A program made the position numbers and the translations under genes. Of a DNA stretch of 64,000 nt, positions 56,057 to 64,000 are shown piece after piece (position 1 is the stretch's first letter; each line of letters begins with the position of its first letter). The DNA comes from Prionace glauca. Its lineage: Eukaryota > Chordata > Chondrichthyes > Carcharhiniformes > Carcharhinidae. The stretch spans positions 7,003,432 to 7,067,431 of the forward strand of contig CM075760.1 in NCBI GenBank assembly GCA_037974335.1, in the 5' to 3' direction. A model generated the notes under the pieces. It saw only the letters and a program-made list of their open reading frames with translations, searched no databases and was not told where the DNA came from.

Positions 56057-56364
56057 CCAGGAATGGAAATAGCAGCAGGACAATCTCTGCCCAAACGCTT
56101 CCCCAGTTCAGCTGCTCAGAGGCACTGGGAACCTCTTCAACTGGAAACTTCAGCTTCTCACATTCACCTCCTGTTTTCAGTCATTCTTTAATAGACAACC
56201 TCTGTAGTGAAATCAGAAACAACTTGGTCATATTAAAGGGGATGGGAATCTGAACCATTCTGCTCATAAAGCTCTGCTTGCCTTGGAATTTCAATTGAAA
56301 TGTTCAAGATGAGAATTTATAGATGTAAGTCATGTTGCATGTGGAACGCAAATGGATCCTCTCT

Positions 56365-56790
56365 GTGCTACACATCTTTGCCATAAAATATATCCTATCC
56401 TGCGCTTCGCTCAGTGCGAGGGGTAAGGAGTGAGTGGTCAGGGAATGGATTGATCTCAACATCGAAAACTGATCAGGATCTCGCTGGTCTCAGTACTGAA
56501 CATTGTTGGGATTAGGCACAATTCCCCCATGGAATGAGAGAGAATAAATTGGGCTCCGGTTGAAACGCCTCTGATACCAGTGAATAACTTTGGCAAACAC
56601 CACACTTCAAACAGACAGACCGAGAGCAGTTTCCAATACAGGAACTGAAGGCGAGGAACTGATCTCGTTAGAAAGAACAGAAGAATAATTGGTGGAAGCT
56701 TTATTTAATCGCCACAACCACCTTCCCTTTCCAGCAGCTGAACGGTGAATATATTTTTGTTGTGCAGTGTGATTTCTTTCTGAGATTATT
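56365..56790 (+). pseudogene. Isolated fossil intron of a TCR V
   Basis: This is the reverse complement, with divergence, of the intron of the minus-strand V at 46.6-47.5 kb. Shared words include GCTACACATCTTTGCCATAA, CCTGCGCTTCGCTCAGTGCG, GGGAATGGATTGATCTCAAC and GATTTCTTTCTGAGATTATT. Homology starts just inside the donor and stops before the acceptor. Neither the leader nor the V exon is present. It is therefore a relic of a further V copy, or a displaced part of the 53.9-kb one. Confidence 0.8.
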
Positions 56791-57108
56791 ACAGGTATCG
56801 CAGGTAGAAAAAAAAGTTCATTTTTAAACATCTATTCTCAAGATACCAATCCTACCCCACATAATCATCGATGTAATTTATATAAATGACGAAGAATGGG
56901 GGAGCCGGCATAGGTTCTTGTGAAACGCCATTGGACGCTGGCTTCCAGCCCCAAAGGCAGCCTTCTGCCATCACCCTCTTTCTTCTATCACCCATGTTAG
57001 TTTCCCGGGCCCCATGCGCGTGTCTTGTTTATACCATATATTCATTTGGGGTGATTGAATTGAAATGCCCTTCACCAAATTAATCATCTGCGTTGAGAAA
57101 TTAAAGAA
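56791..57108. other. No gene recognised; possible LINE scrap
   Basis: 56880-57070 recalls, in phrases like TGACGAAGAATGGGGGAGCC and TTCTTGTGAAACGCCA, the LINE RT stretch seen antisense at 35.2 kb, but it is heavily diverged. Confidence 0.4.
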
Positions 57109-57180
57109 AGGTTCTACCGAGATTTGAACTCGGATCGCTGGATTCAAAGTCCAGAGTGCTCACCATTACACCACAGAACC
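57109..57180 (-). tRNA. tRNA-Gln (TTG)
   Basis: A 72-nt tRNA on the minus strand: GGTTCTGTGGTGTAATGG at the 5' end, anticodon loop TTTGAAT region with anticodon TTG, T-loop TTCAAAT, acceptor arms GGTTCTG and TAGAACC. It matches vertebrate tRNA-Gln closely, with an internal A and B box. Confidence 0.93.
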
Positions 57181-57907
57181 GAACACGCCACAGAAACCTG
57201 CAAGTGATCATGCAATAGTTCTGCCAGTTTGAATCAGTCCCATTCCGCAATCGTGTCAATTACCCACAACAATTCATATTTAAAGTGTCTATGCTGGTTC
57301 TCCCATAATACTGAGTACACTACCTCCTACTGCATTAAGTTTCGTTGTCGCTCATCACATTCAAAGAGAATTATTGGCATCCTCCTATATAAACCTTACT
57401 GTAGTAAAGCCGCGGAACAACACCAGCTTATCACAACTCTCAAGTACTATTAAACTTCATAACTGAATGCGAATCTTAAACCCAAATCTGGAAATTATGT
57501 GTGTAAGTGGAAAAAGTAAAATCTACTCCACTATTAGCCAGGTTTGCGTTGAGTTGAAAATGTCATGTTCAGATCGTCAAGAACAGTAAAAGGACATTGA
57601 TAGGTTGCATAACTCTGACGATGGAGATGATGATACGGGGTAAAATCTGGCTAATAATGGAGTAAATTTTATTTTTTCCACTCACACAACTATTTCCCAA
57701 TTTGGGTTCAAATCTGGTGCTAAATAATTTTTTAAAAACTGTCCACTGAATTAAGCACAAAACTGTCCGACTTCCAAAGGAGTGGAGGCACTTTTCATTC
57801 AGAAAATAGTGATTGAGATATTAACAAAGCAAGATTGTGAACGACTCATTTTAAGCGGTGACATTCTGGAGAAATGGAATTCTCCCAATAAAGTTTTAGA
57901 ATAATGG
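57181..57907. other. tRNA-Lys flank, no other gene
   Basis: 57600-57905 is similar to 14300-14620 and 35930-36010 (the tRNA-Lys flank block). The rest is unassigned. Confidence 0.45.
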
Positions 57908-57980
57908 CGCCCCACGTGGGGCTCGAACCCACGACCCTGAGACTAAGAGTCTCATGCTATACCGACTGAGCTAGTCGGGC
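57908..57980 (-). tRNA. tRNA-Lys (CTT)
   Basis: A 73-nt tRNA on the minus strand: GCCCGACTAGCTCAGTCGG, anticodon loop CTCTTAG with anticodon CTT, T-arm GTGGGTTCGAGCCCCAC, discriminator G. One acceptor pair is mismatched (G-G), and GTATAGC replaces the usual GTAGAGC in the D arm. It is likely functional, but less perfect than the Phe and Leu genes. Two decayed relatives lie at 14.63 and 36.03 kb. Confidence 0.88.
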
Positions 57981-58599
57981 ACATTGCATCGACGATACTT
58001 CAAGTCCTAAAATAGGCAGACAGCAAATGTGCATTTCCAAATGGCATCTCGTTATTCTGATTTCAAAGTGTAAAATGTACTTGATCTACAAAATCGCTAA
58101 TGCATTCCTGTCAATCATCACTAACATCATTCACATCTTCCGCTTCTTTGCCGCAGCTCCTTCTAAGCATAACAGACTCCTCTTAGATCTTTCATCTTAA
58201 TTATTTTTATCGGAAACATTTTGACATGACCTTCTGAACTAATGTGAATCAGGTTTGTGTTGGAAAAACCAGCTTATTCACATCGGTGAGCTGAGTCACT
58301 TTGGCAAACACAGAGAGTGGGAGAGGCCTCAGGAGAAACAAGCCCGCCTCAAAGAGCAAACCAGTTGGAAATTTGGCAGAGGCCGAATCACCACAGATAC
58401 TAGAACCTGAAATTATAAGATCATCCAGCCACACTGACTCATTCACATCACCATAACCATTGCCTTGACCGCACTGATTAGAATATGGGAAATAAGGTCA
58501 TAAGTGGGCCAATTGGCTCCTCGAGCATTCTCAGCTGCTCAATAAGAATATCCTCAACTTTTACACTGTTCTGTTTACTTTTCTGTAGCATCTTAATCT
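57981..58599. other. No gene recognised
   Basis: Unassigned sequence. The minus-strand frame at 58249-58446 has no domain I recognise. Confidence 0.4.
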
Positions 58600-58840
58600 G
58601 GTGAATATACAAATAAGGTGAATATCCCTGGAGGATGATGGTTTAAATCTGAAACGTTAACTATGTTTTTCTCCAGACTTGTTGAGTTGATCCAGCATTT
58701 CCTGTTTTTATTTCAGGTTTCCAATATCACACTGTTATTCTTTTATTATCTGATGAATAAATAACAACATTTGTTCATCTGGGACTATGGTGACTGTATT
58801 TGCCCTGATCTTATTAAATGGTGGAGCAGGCTGAATGTGA
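58600..58840 (+). repeat. Dispersed repeat fragments
   Basis: 58620-58735 contains AAATCTGAAACGTTAACTAT and TCCAGCATTTCCTGTTTTTA, which I recall as a common repeat end in shark DNA. 58800-58835 (CTGATCTTATTAAATGGTGG) is a LINE 3'-tail scrap. Confidence 0.45.
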
Positions 58841-59394
58841 TTTATGACTTTGTCTTACTCCATTTATTCTGTTTCCTGGCGGCACCAGATATGACGCCAA
58901 TTGCTTCCTCTGGCAGCGCTGATGACAAGTTTATGTCACTAAATTCAGCATGGCAAATAACTGTGGGAGAGTGTGTTCGAATCACACCACTGCCAAATGT
59001 TAATTTGTTTTAAAGGTCATGGAATCCATTTCGTTGTTCAAATAAACAAAAGAAAAATGCAATTGAATGTATCATTGCTCATTTTAACAGGAAGAAGCAG
59101 CAGAGGCAATGTGGATACAGATTAATGTGGACAAGAGTTAAGTTTATGGAACTAGTTTAATTTCTCCTCCAGGAGGCCGAATTTGTTTCGAGTCGGGCTA
59201 TCGCCGTGTATCCATAATGTACTGATTATCATGCCCATCTCCAAACGCTTTGAATTTCTAAGCCATTCGGATTTCAGAATTTGCCACCAACATTAACTGA
59301 CCTTTGGAGAATTTGCTGCATCATCTGATTCTAAACTTAGGAATCACTCGGCAAAAATTCTCGAGAAGGAAGAGCGATATCTAGTTTCTTCTTG
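58841..59394. other. No gene recognised
   Basis: Unassigned AT-rich stretch. Confidence 0.4.
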
Positions 59395-59585
59395 AAAACA
59401 CACAACGTTTTGGCCTCAACTACTTTCTTGTGGTAGTGAATTCCATGATTTCGCTACTCTTTGGGTGAAGAAATCTCTGCTCACCTCAGTCCCAAAAGGT
59501 TTAAACCTAACCTTCAAACTGCCACTCTTAGTTCTGGACTCCCCCATTATCGGGAAAATTCTTTCTGGATCTATTCTGTCTAATC
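59395..59585 (-). mobile_element. Old LINE C-terminal fragment
   Basis: Minus strand: DRIDPERIFPIMGESRTKSG and SRDFFTQRVAKSWNSLPQ, matching the LINE ORF2 C-terminus. It meets a plus-strand LINE fragment head-to-head at about 59585. Confidence 0.7.
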
Positions 59586-60350
59586 CTCGAGAGGGAGCAC
59601 AGCGAAGATTTAACAGGCTGATTTCTGGGATGATAGATTTGTCATATGAAGAGTGACTAAATCGGTTAGGATTGTATTCACCAGAGTTTCGAAGGCTGAG
59701 AGAGGATATGATAAAGTCTTTTAAAATCCTAACAGAGTTAAGCAGTGAAGATTCAGAAAGAATGTTCCGAGTGATGGAGGAGTCCAGAACTTGGCATGGT
59801 AGCAAAGTAGTTAGCACTGTCTGTGTGGAGTTAGCACATTCCCTTCGTGTCTGCGTGGGTTTCCTCCGGGTGCTCCGGTTTTCTCCCACAGTCCAAAGAT
59901 GTGTGGGTTAGGTTGATTGGCCGTGCTAAAAAATTGCCCTTAGCGTCCTGAGATGCGTAGTTTGAGGGATTAGTGGGTAAATATTGGGGATATGGGGGTA
60001 GGGCCTGGGTGGGATTGTAGTCGGTGAAGACTCGATGGGCCGAATGGCCTTTTTCTGAAGTGTAGGGTTTTTATGATTCTAACTAGGGGTCATAGTTTGA
60101 AGAAAGAGGGGTTAGCCTATTAGAACTCAAATGGGAAGAAATTTCTTCAGCTGAAGGGTGGTGAACGTATAGAATTCACTACCACTATTTGAGACTAAAA
60201 CGTTTTCCGATTTCAAGAAGAAAATAGATATAGCTCTAGGGACTGAAGGGATCAAAGCATATGAGAGGAAAGAGGAATCAGGATATTAAATTTGATGATC
60301 AACCATGTTCAAATGAATGGCGGAGCAGGCTCTATGGGCTGAATGGCGTA
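59586..60350 (+). mobile_element. Old LINE interrupted by a SINE
   Basis: Plus strand: REGAQRRFNRLISGMIDLSY, LYSPEFRRLREDMIKSFKI, then the SINE at 59796-60078, then TRGHSLKKEG-like codons (60080-60130), FLQLKGGERI-type sequence and a tail CTCTATGGGCTGAATGGCG. Short AACT words at both SINE edges may be the target-site duplication. Confidence 0.7.
59796..60078 (+). mobile_element. tRNA-derived SINE, internal deletion in head
   Basis: The head is short (TGGTAGCAAAGTAGTTAGCA); the body GCGTGGGTTTCCTCCGGGTG, a phrase like GGTTAGGTTGATTGGCCGTG and the 3' part GACTCGATGGGCCGAATGGC are well kept. Inserted in a LINE. Confidence 0.88.
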
Positions 60351-60424
60351 TTCCTTCTTCTATGTGTCTATGTAATCCTCCCGGAATTTTATTAGTTTTT
60401 GTGAGATTTCGTCTCACTGTTTTG

Positions 60425-60765
60425 AACTCTTTAAATAGAATTCTAACTCATTCATTCTCTACTGAAATGACAAAACTAACATCCCAAGAAACAGCCTGGT
60501 AAACCTTCTCTGCAATCCCTCTGAAGCAAGGACATCCTTTCTCGGATGAGGACGTCAAAGCTACACACAATACTCCAGGTGTGGCCCCAACAATGCCCGA
60601 TAGAATTGCAGCAAAACATCCCTATTCCTGTACTCAAACCCTCTTGCTATGAAGGTTAGCAAATCATTTTTCTTCTTTACTGTCTGCTGTAACTGCACAT
60701 TTACTTTCAGCGACTCACGTACGAGGACATCAGGTTCTGGCTGAGCATCCATCTCTCACATGCTC
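60425..60765 (-). mobile_element. LINE fragment
   Basis: Minus strand: DVLVRESLKVNVQLQQTVKK, LLTFIARGFEYRNRDVLLQF and LGPHLEYCV. This is the LINE ORF2 segment downstream of the RT. It probably truncated the V relic that follows. Confidence 0.75.
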
Positions 60766-60799
60766 TGTCACTTTGGGGGGATAAGAAACTTCAAGCCCA

Positions 60800-60902
60800 A
60801 ATTTTGAAATCAAAGTTTAGTAAAACTACCAAGATCACTGAAGTGATGATTAATAAAGTCCTGATCTCTGACACCGCTGTGTATTTCAGTGTCATGAGTC
60901 CC
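60800..60902 (+). pseudogene. Decayed TCR V fragment
   Basis: Only FR3 remains: SKFSKTTKITEVMINKVLIS, DTAVYFSVMSP, with serine where the second cysteine should be. A drifted signal follows: heptamer CACACTG (60903-60909), 23-bp spacer, nonamer-like GTCAAAATT (60933-60941). FR3 resembles that of the 50.2-kb V fragment (K..KTTK..T). Confidence 0.75.
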
Positions 60903-60966
60903 CACACTGCTGCAGAGATGTCGCGGGTCCCAGTCAAAATTCCACAGCGACAACTCCAGAGACTAA

Positions 60967-60980
60967 GCAGCAGAGGGCGC
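60967..60980 (+). promoter_or_regulatory. CTCF-like motif 3' of a V fossil
   Basis: GCAGCAGAGGGCGC, one base from CCAGCAGAGGGCGC, 25 bp after the nonamer. It is the best match of the three V-linked motifs. Confidence 0.55.
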
Positions 60981-61443
60981 TCTCACACCGGTGAAGAGCA
61001 GCAATAATTCACTGAGCGGTGCGAGAGCCAGAGGGATCTTTCTCAACCTGCAAATAATACAAAACACAACAATAGATTGTGAGGTTCACTCATAGAACTA
61101 TATTACTTTATGATTTCAATTTGCAACATATTAAAAATAGACTCCACAAGTACATCTGTAGAACCTTAATTGTTTCCATGTTAATTGTCCTTATTCCTTT
61201 CAATTTATTTTTCCACTCAGTCCCTTCCTGTCTCCAGTTTCCAGTTTTCACCTGTAATTGATTTACCTTTTTTCCAATATTTCGTTCAACGATTCAGAAC
61301 CTAATTTTCTGCTCGGCATCTTAAATAAGTCCGGCAAAATTCCACTGAGCCACAAAAGGAAACTCTCAGGCGAGGCCAATGAATAACAAAGATTCTCTCC
61401 CTTTCTGTTCGCTGCCACTGGAACATTTCTTCGAATAGGCACC
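60981..61443. other. No gene recognised
   Basis: Unassigned AT-rich sequence up to the split SINE. Confidence 0.4.
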
Positions 61444-63465
61444 ATTGGGTGGCACTTTGCCTCACAGCGCCGGGGCCTCTGGTCACTGAGGATTGGCGGA
61501 TTGCAAATGTAGTACCGTTGTTTAAGAAGGGTCAGAGGGATAACCCAGGGAACTATACGCCAGTGAGCTTGACTTCAGTTATAGGCAAGATAATGGAGAG
61601 GATCCTCAAGGATAGGATGTATGAGCATCTGGAGCGCTGCAATCTGATCAGGGATACGCAGCATGGCTTCGTTACAGGGAGGTCGTGCCTTACGAATCTA
61701 TTAGAATTTTTTGAAGAGGTGACAAAAACGGTTGACGAAGGACAAGCCGTTGATGTTGTCTATATGGATTTCAGTAAGGTGTTTGACAAGGTCCCTCACG
61801 GTAGGCTGATAGAAAAGGTGAAGGCTCATGGGATACAAGGCCAGGTATGTAGATGGGTGAAGAACTGGCTTGGGAGGAGGAGACAGCGGGTAGTAGTGGA
61901 GGGCTCCTTTTCCAATTGGAGGTCTGTCATCAGTGGGGTGCCGCAGGGCTCGGTACTAGGACCTCTACTATTTGTAGTATATATTAATGACTTGGAAGAG
62001 GGGGTAGGTGGTGTGATCAGCAAATTTGCTGATGACACTAAGATGGTTGGATTGGCGGGTACTGAGGAGCAGTGCCTGGCAATGCAACAGGACATAGATA
62101 GGCTGGTAGATTGGGCAGATAGATGGCAAATGGAATTTAATCTGGAGAAATGCGAGGTGATGCACTTTGGCCGGAATAATGTGGAAGGGAGTTATATGAT
62201 AAAAGGTAGAACTATCCGGAGTATAGATACGCAGAGAGACCTGGGGGTGCAGGTACACAAGTCCCTGAAGGTGTCGGTGCAGGTGCAGAATGTGATGAGG
62301 AAAGCGTATGGCATGTTAGCCTTCATAGGAAGGGGTATTGAATATAAGAGTAGGAGTCTGATGTTGCAGTTGTATAGAACGTTGGTTAGGCCTCACCTGG
62401 AGTACTGCGTCCAGTTTTGGTCGCCGTACTACCGGAAGGATGTAGAGATCCTGGAGAGAGTGCAGAGGAGATTTACCAGGATGTTGCCTGGTATGGAAGG
62501 GTTGTCTTACGAGGAATGATTGAATGCACTTGGGCTGTTTTCCCTTGAGAGACGTCGGCTGAGGGGGGATCTAATAGAGGTTTATAAGATTATGAAGGGG
62601 ACAGATAGAGTAGATGGTGATAAGCTTTTTCCGCTATTAGAAATGGATAGAACGAGGGGTCACGGGCTTAGGGTAAGGGGGGCTAGATATAAGACTAATA
62701 TTAGAGGGCAGTTTTTCACACAAAGGGTAGTGGGGATGTGGAATGCACTGCCGAGTAAGGTGGTGGAAGCAAGCACGCTAGGGTTGTTCAAGAGTCACTT
62801 GGACAGCCACATCAGCGGTCTACATATAGGAGGATATAGCAGGCCTTACTAAGCATTGTAGGCTTGGGGTCAGTTTTAACCTCAGGGATATAGAGTCTTT
62901 AATAATGAAATTTTTATCCACAGGCACTTACCATCTCGAGGGCATCATGGCAGCTCAGAGGCTATCTCTGTTGCTGTGCGGACACATGGAGTTGGGCCTG
63001 TGTCCGTGGGAGTTTGCGCGTTCTCCCCGTGGTTGCGTGGGTTTCCTCCGGGTGCTCCGGTTTCCTCCAACATCCCAAAAATGTGCTTTTAGGCTGATTG
63101 ATTGGGTAACAAATTGTCCCTATATTGGACCTCCCTGATCCTCACACATTAGGCATAGACTAGAGTCACGAATAGGTCACTGACCATGGGACGGCGGCGC
63201 GGGCTCGTTGGGCCGAAGGGCCTGTTTCCCGTGCTGTGTTGTTCTTTGTTCTTTGTTCTTTGCCTATGTGGAGTTTGCACTTTCTCGTCTAGGTTCTCCT
63301 GTTTCCCCTCACAGTCCAAAGTTAGGTTGATTGACCATATTAAATTGCCCTTTAGTGTTAGGGAAACTAGTAGGGACTACGGGGACTGGGCCTCGGTGTG
63401 ATTGCGAAGGATGCAGACTTAATGGGCCCAAAAGCCTCCTTCTGCACTGTTTGCAATGGTAATTT
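61444..63465 (+). mobile_element. SINE split by a LINE insertion
   Basis: The SINE head (61444-61482; GGGTGGCACTTTGCCTCACA then GCGCCGGGGCC) and body (63258-63465; TATGTGGAGTTTGCACTTTC, TAGGTTGATTGACC, GACTTAATGGGCCC) are separated by a family B LINE. The SINE was therefore present first. Confidence 0.75.
61483..63257 (+). mobile_element. LINE family B (CR1-type), RT nearly complete
   Basis: The frame begins in the RT N-terminal region (WRIANVVPLFKKG, NYTPVSLTSVIGKIMERILK), passes TQHGFVTGRSCLTNLLEFFE, VVYMDFSKVFDKVPHG, SGVPQGSVLGPLLF and FADDTKMVG, and the [15 protein letters not shown] linker. A single TGA at 62517-62519 (where relatives have an Arg codon after YEE) breaks the frame, which resumes at once and runs to 62852. 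The 3' region (62853-63257) has the SINE-like body and a TTCTTTG-repeat end. The endonuclease part is missing. Confidence 0.92.
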
Positions 63466-64000
63466 AAATACTTGAACCCAATTTGCTTCAATGTTTTGAA
63501 GAAGATAAAGTGGTCAATAATCATTACAAAAACACCCGCATTGTAGCAGGATTGGAGCCTGATATTGATCAGAGGCCAGAGCGAGTGAGAGAAGGTGTGT
63601 CTGATGTGGAAAAGGATATGAAAATGTGAATGAAAACCCATTGTGAGAGCTGTTTTCTGAATTATTACACTGTAATCATTTCAGCACCATATTCATTTCT
63701 TTTATGAATGGAAGTGACACCGAAAAGATTTTCCTAGCCGGCTGGTATTGAATTGTAGGTAATGAGGACAAGCTTTACATATCCTCAGGAGACTGTTTAT
63801 CTGCTGTCTGAACTTTGCTCTCGTGTTTTGAACACACGGTTGTCGAGTTACTAGAAGTGCTGACATTATTATCTCTTAAACAAATCCCAAACTCCGAGGG
63901 TCTTGGCTCATTGAATACAGGATAACTAATCCGATTGAAGTTAGTAATTTTAAACAGAGGTGCCATTGAGAGACGTTACAGTCGTGGAAATGTGAAAACT
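63466..64000. other. Right edge, no gene recognised
   Basis: AT-rich unassigned sequence; nothing supported. Confidence 0.4.

Larger units (their letters stand above)
55380..56060. promoter_or_regulatory. CpG-rich promoter-like region
   Basis: CpG-rich for a window that is otherwise CpG-poor. It contains, in order: a 33-bp repeat with YY1-type motifs (55428-55559), an NRF1-like CACATGCGCCC (about 55584), ATATGCGCGG (about 55762), a TATA box TATAAAAATA (55791), an ETS-like TTTCCGGG (about 55836), a perfect CRE TGACGTCA (55915-55922), a YY1-type ATGGCGGC (55930) and a GC box CCCCGCC (about 55941). No convincing coding exon or downstream gene is visible. It could be the promoter of an unrecognised or noncoding transcript, or an orphan island. 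Function is inferred from motifs only. Confidence 0.5.

Noticed and set aside
60387-60414. AGTTTTTGT, a 12-bp spacer and CACTGTT: looks like a 12-RSS of a J or D segment
   Set aside because: No FGxG J motif or second signal follows and the sequence lies among LINE scraps. It is most likely a chance (cryptic) signal.

Overview
The window looks like vertebrate nuclear DNA, most likely from a cartilaginous fish (shark or ray). The reasons are multi-exon genes, vertebrate tRNA genes, T-cell-receptor V segments with canonical recombination signals, GPR139-like receptors of the kind I recall as expanded in elasmobranchs, and dense CR1-type LINEs with tRNA-derived SINEs of the elasmobranch type. The species is inferred; no database was searched. 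No bacterial, organellar or CRISPR feature was seen.

Layout. 1-11 kb: gene-poor, with microsatellites, an 84-bp tandem array (3.9-5.1 kb), old LINE fragments and a 0.7-kb segment (5.87-6.56 kb) repeated at 13.27-13.97 kb. 11.4-12.9 kb: a two-exon GPR139-like receptor gene on the minus strand. 14-17 kb: tRNA genes (Glu-like, Phe, Leu) and decayed tRNA remnants. 19.7-21.5 kb: a second GPR139-like gene on the plus strand with the same intron position and phase. 22-37 kb: nested LINEs, a 51-52-bp satellite (30.8-32.1 kb), a tandem array of SINE tRNA heads (32.4-32.9 kb), and a second, decayed copy of the tRNA-flank block (35.9-36.4 kb).

39-61 kb: a cluster of T-cell receptor alpha/delta-type V segments. 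Five look intact (41.7, 43.3, 51.8, 53.2 kb on plus; 46.6-47.5 kb on minus). Five are decayed (39.2, 44.2, 53.9, 60.8 kb on plus; 50.2 kb on minus), and an isolated fossil V intron lies at 56.4 kb. Most keep a heptamer, a 23-bp spacer and an ACAAAAAC-type nonamer. No D, J or C segment was found, so this is part of a V array only. Two V segments are inverted and would have to join by inversion if J and C lie to the right. One intact V at 41.7 kb has leader and V domain in a single exon. Three decayed V segments carry a CTCF-like motif about 25 bp beyond the nonamer. A CpG-rich, promoter-like patch (55.4-56.1 kb) with a 33-bp repeat carrying YY1-type motifs, a perfect CRE, a TATA box and a good CTCF-like motif lies inside the cluster.

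57-64 kb: tRNA-Gln and tRNA-Lys, more LINE/SINE nesting, and a LINE with a nearly complete reverse transcriptase inserted into a SINE. The most unusual candidates are the intronless V, the V/RSS/CTCF-motif arrangement, the inverted duplication around the V segments, and the promoter-like patch.
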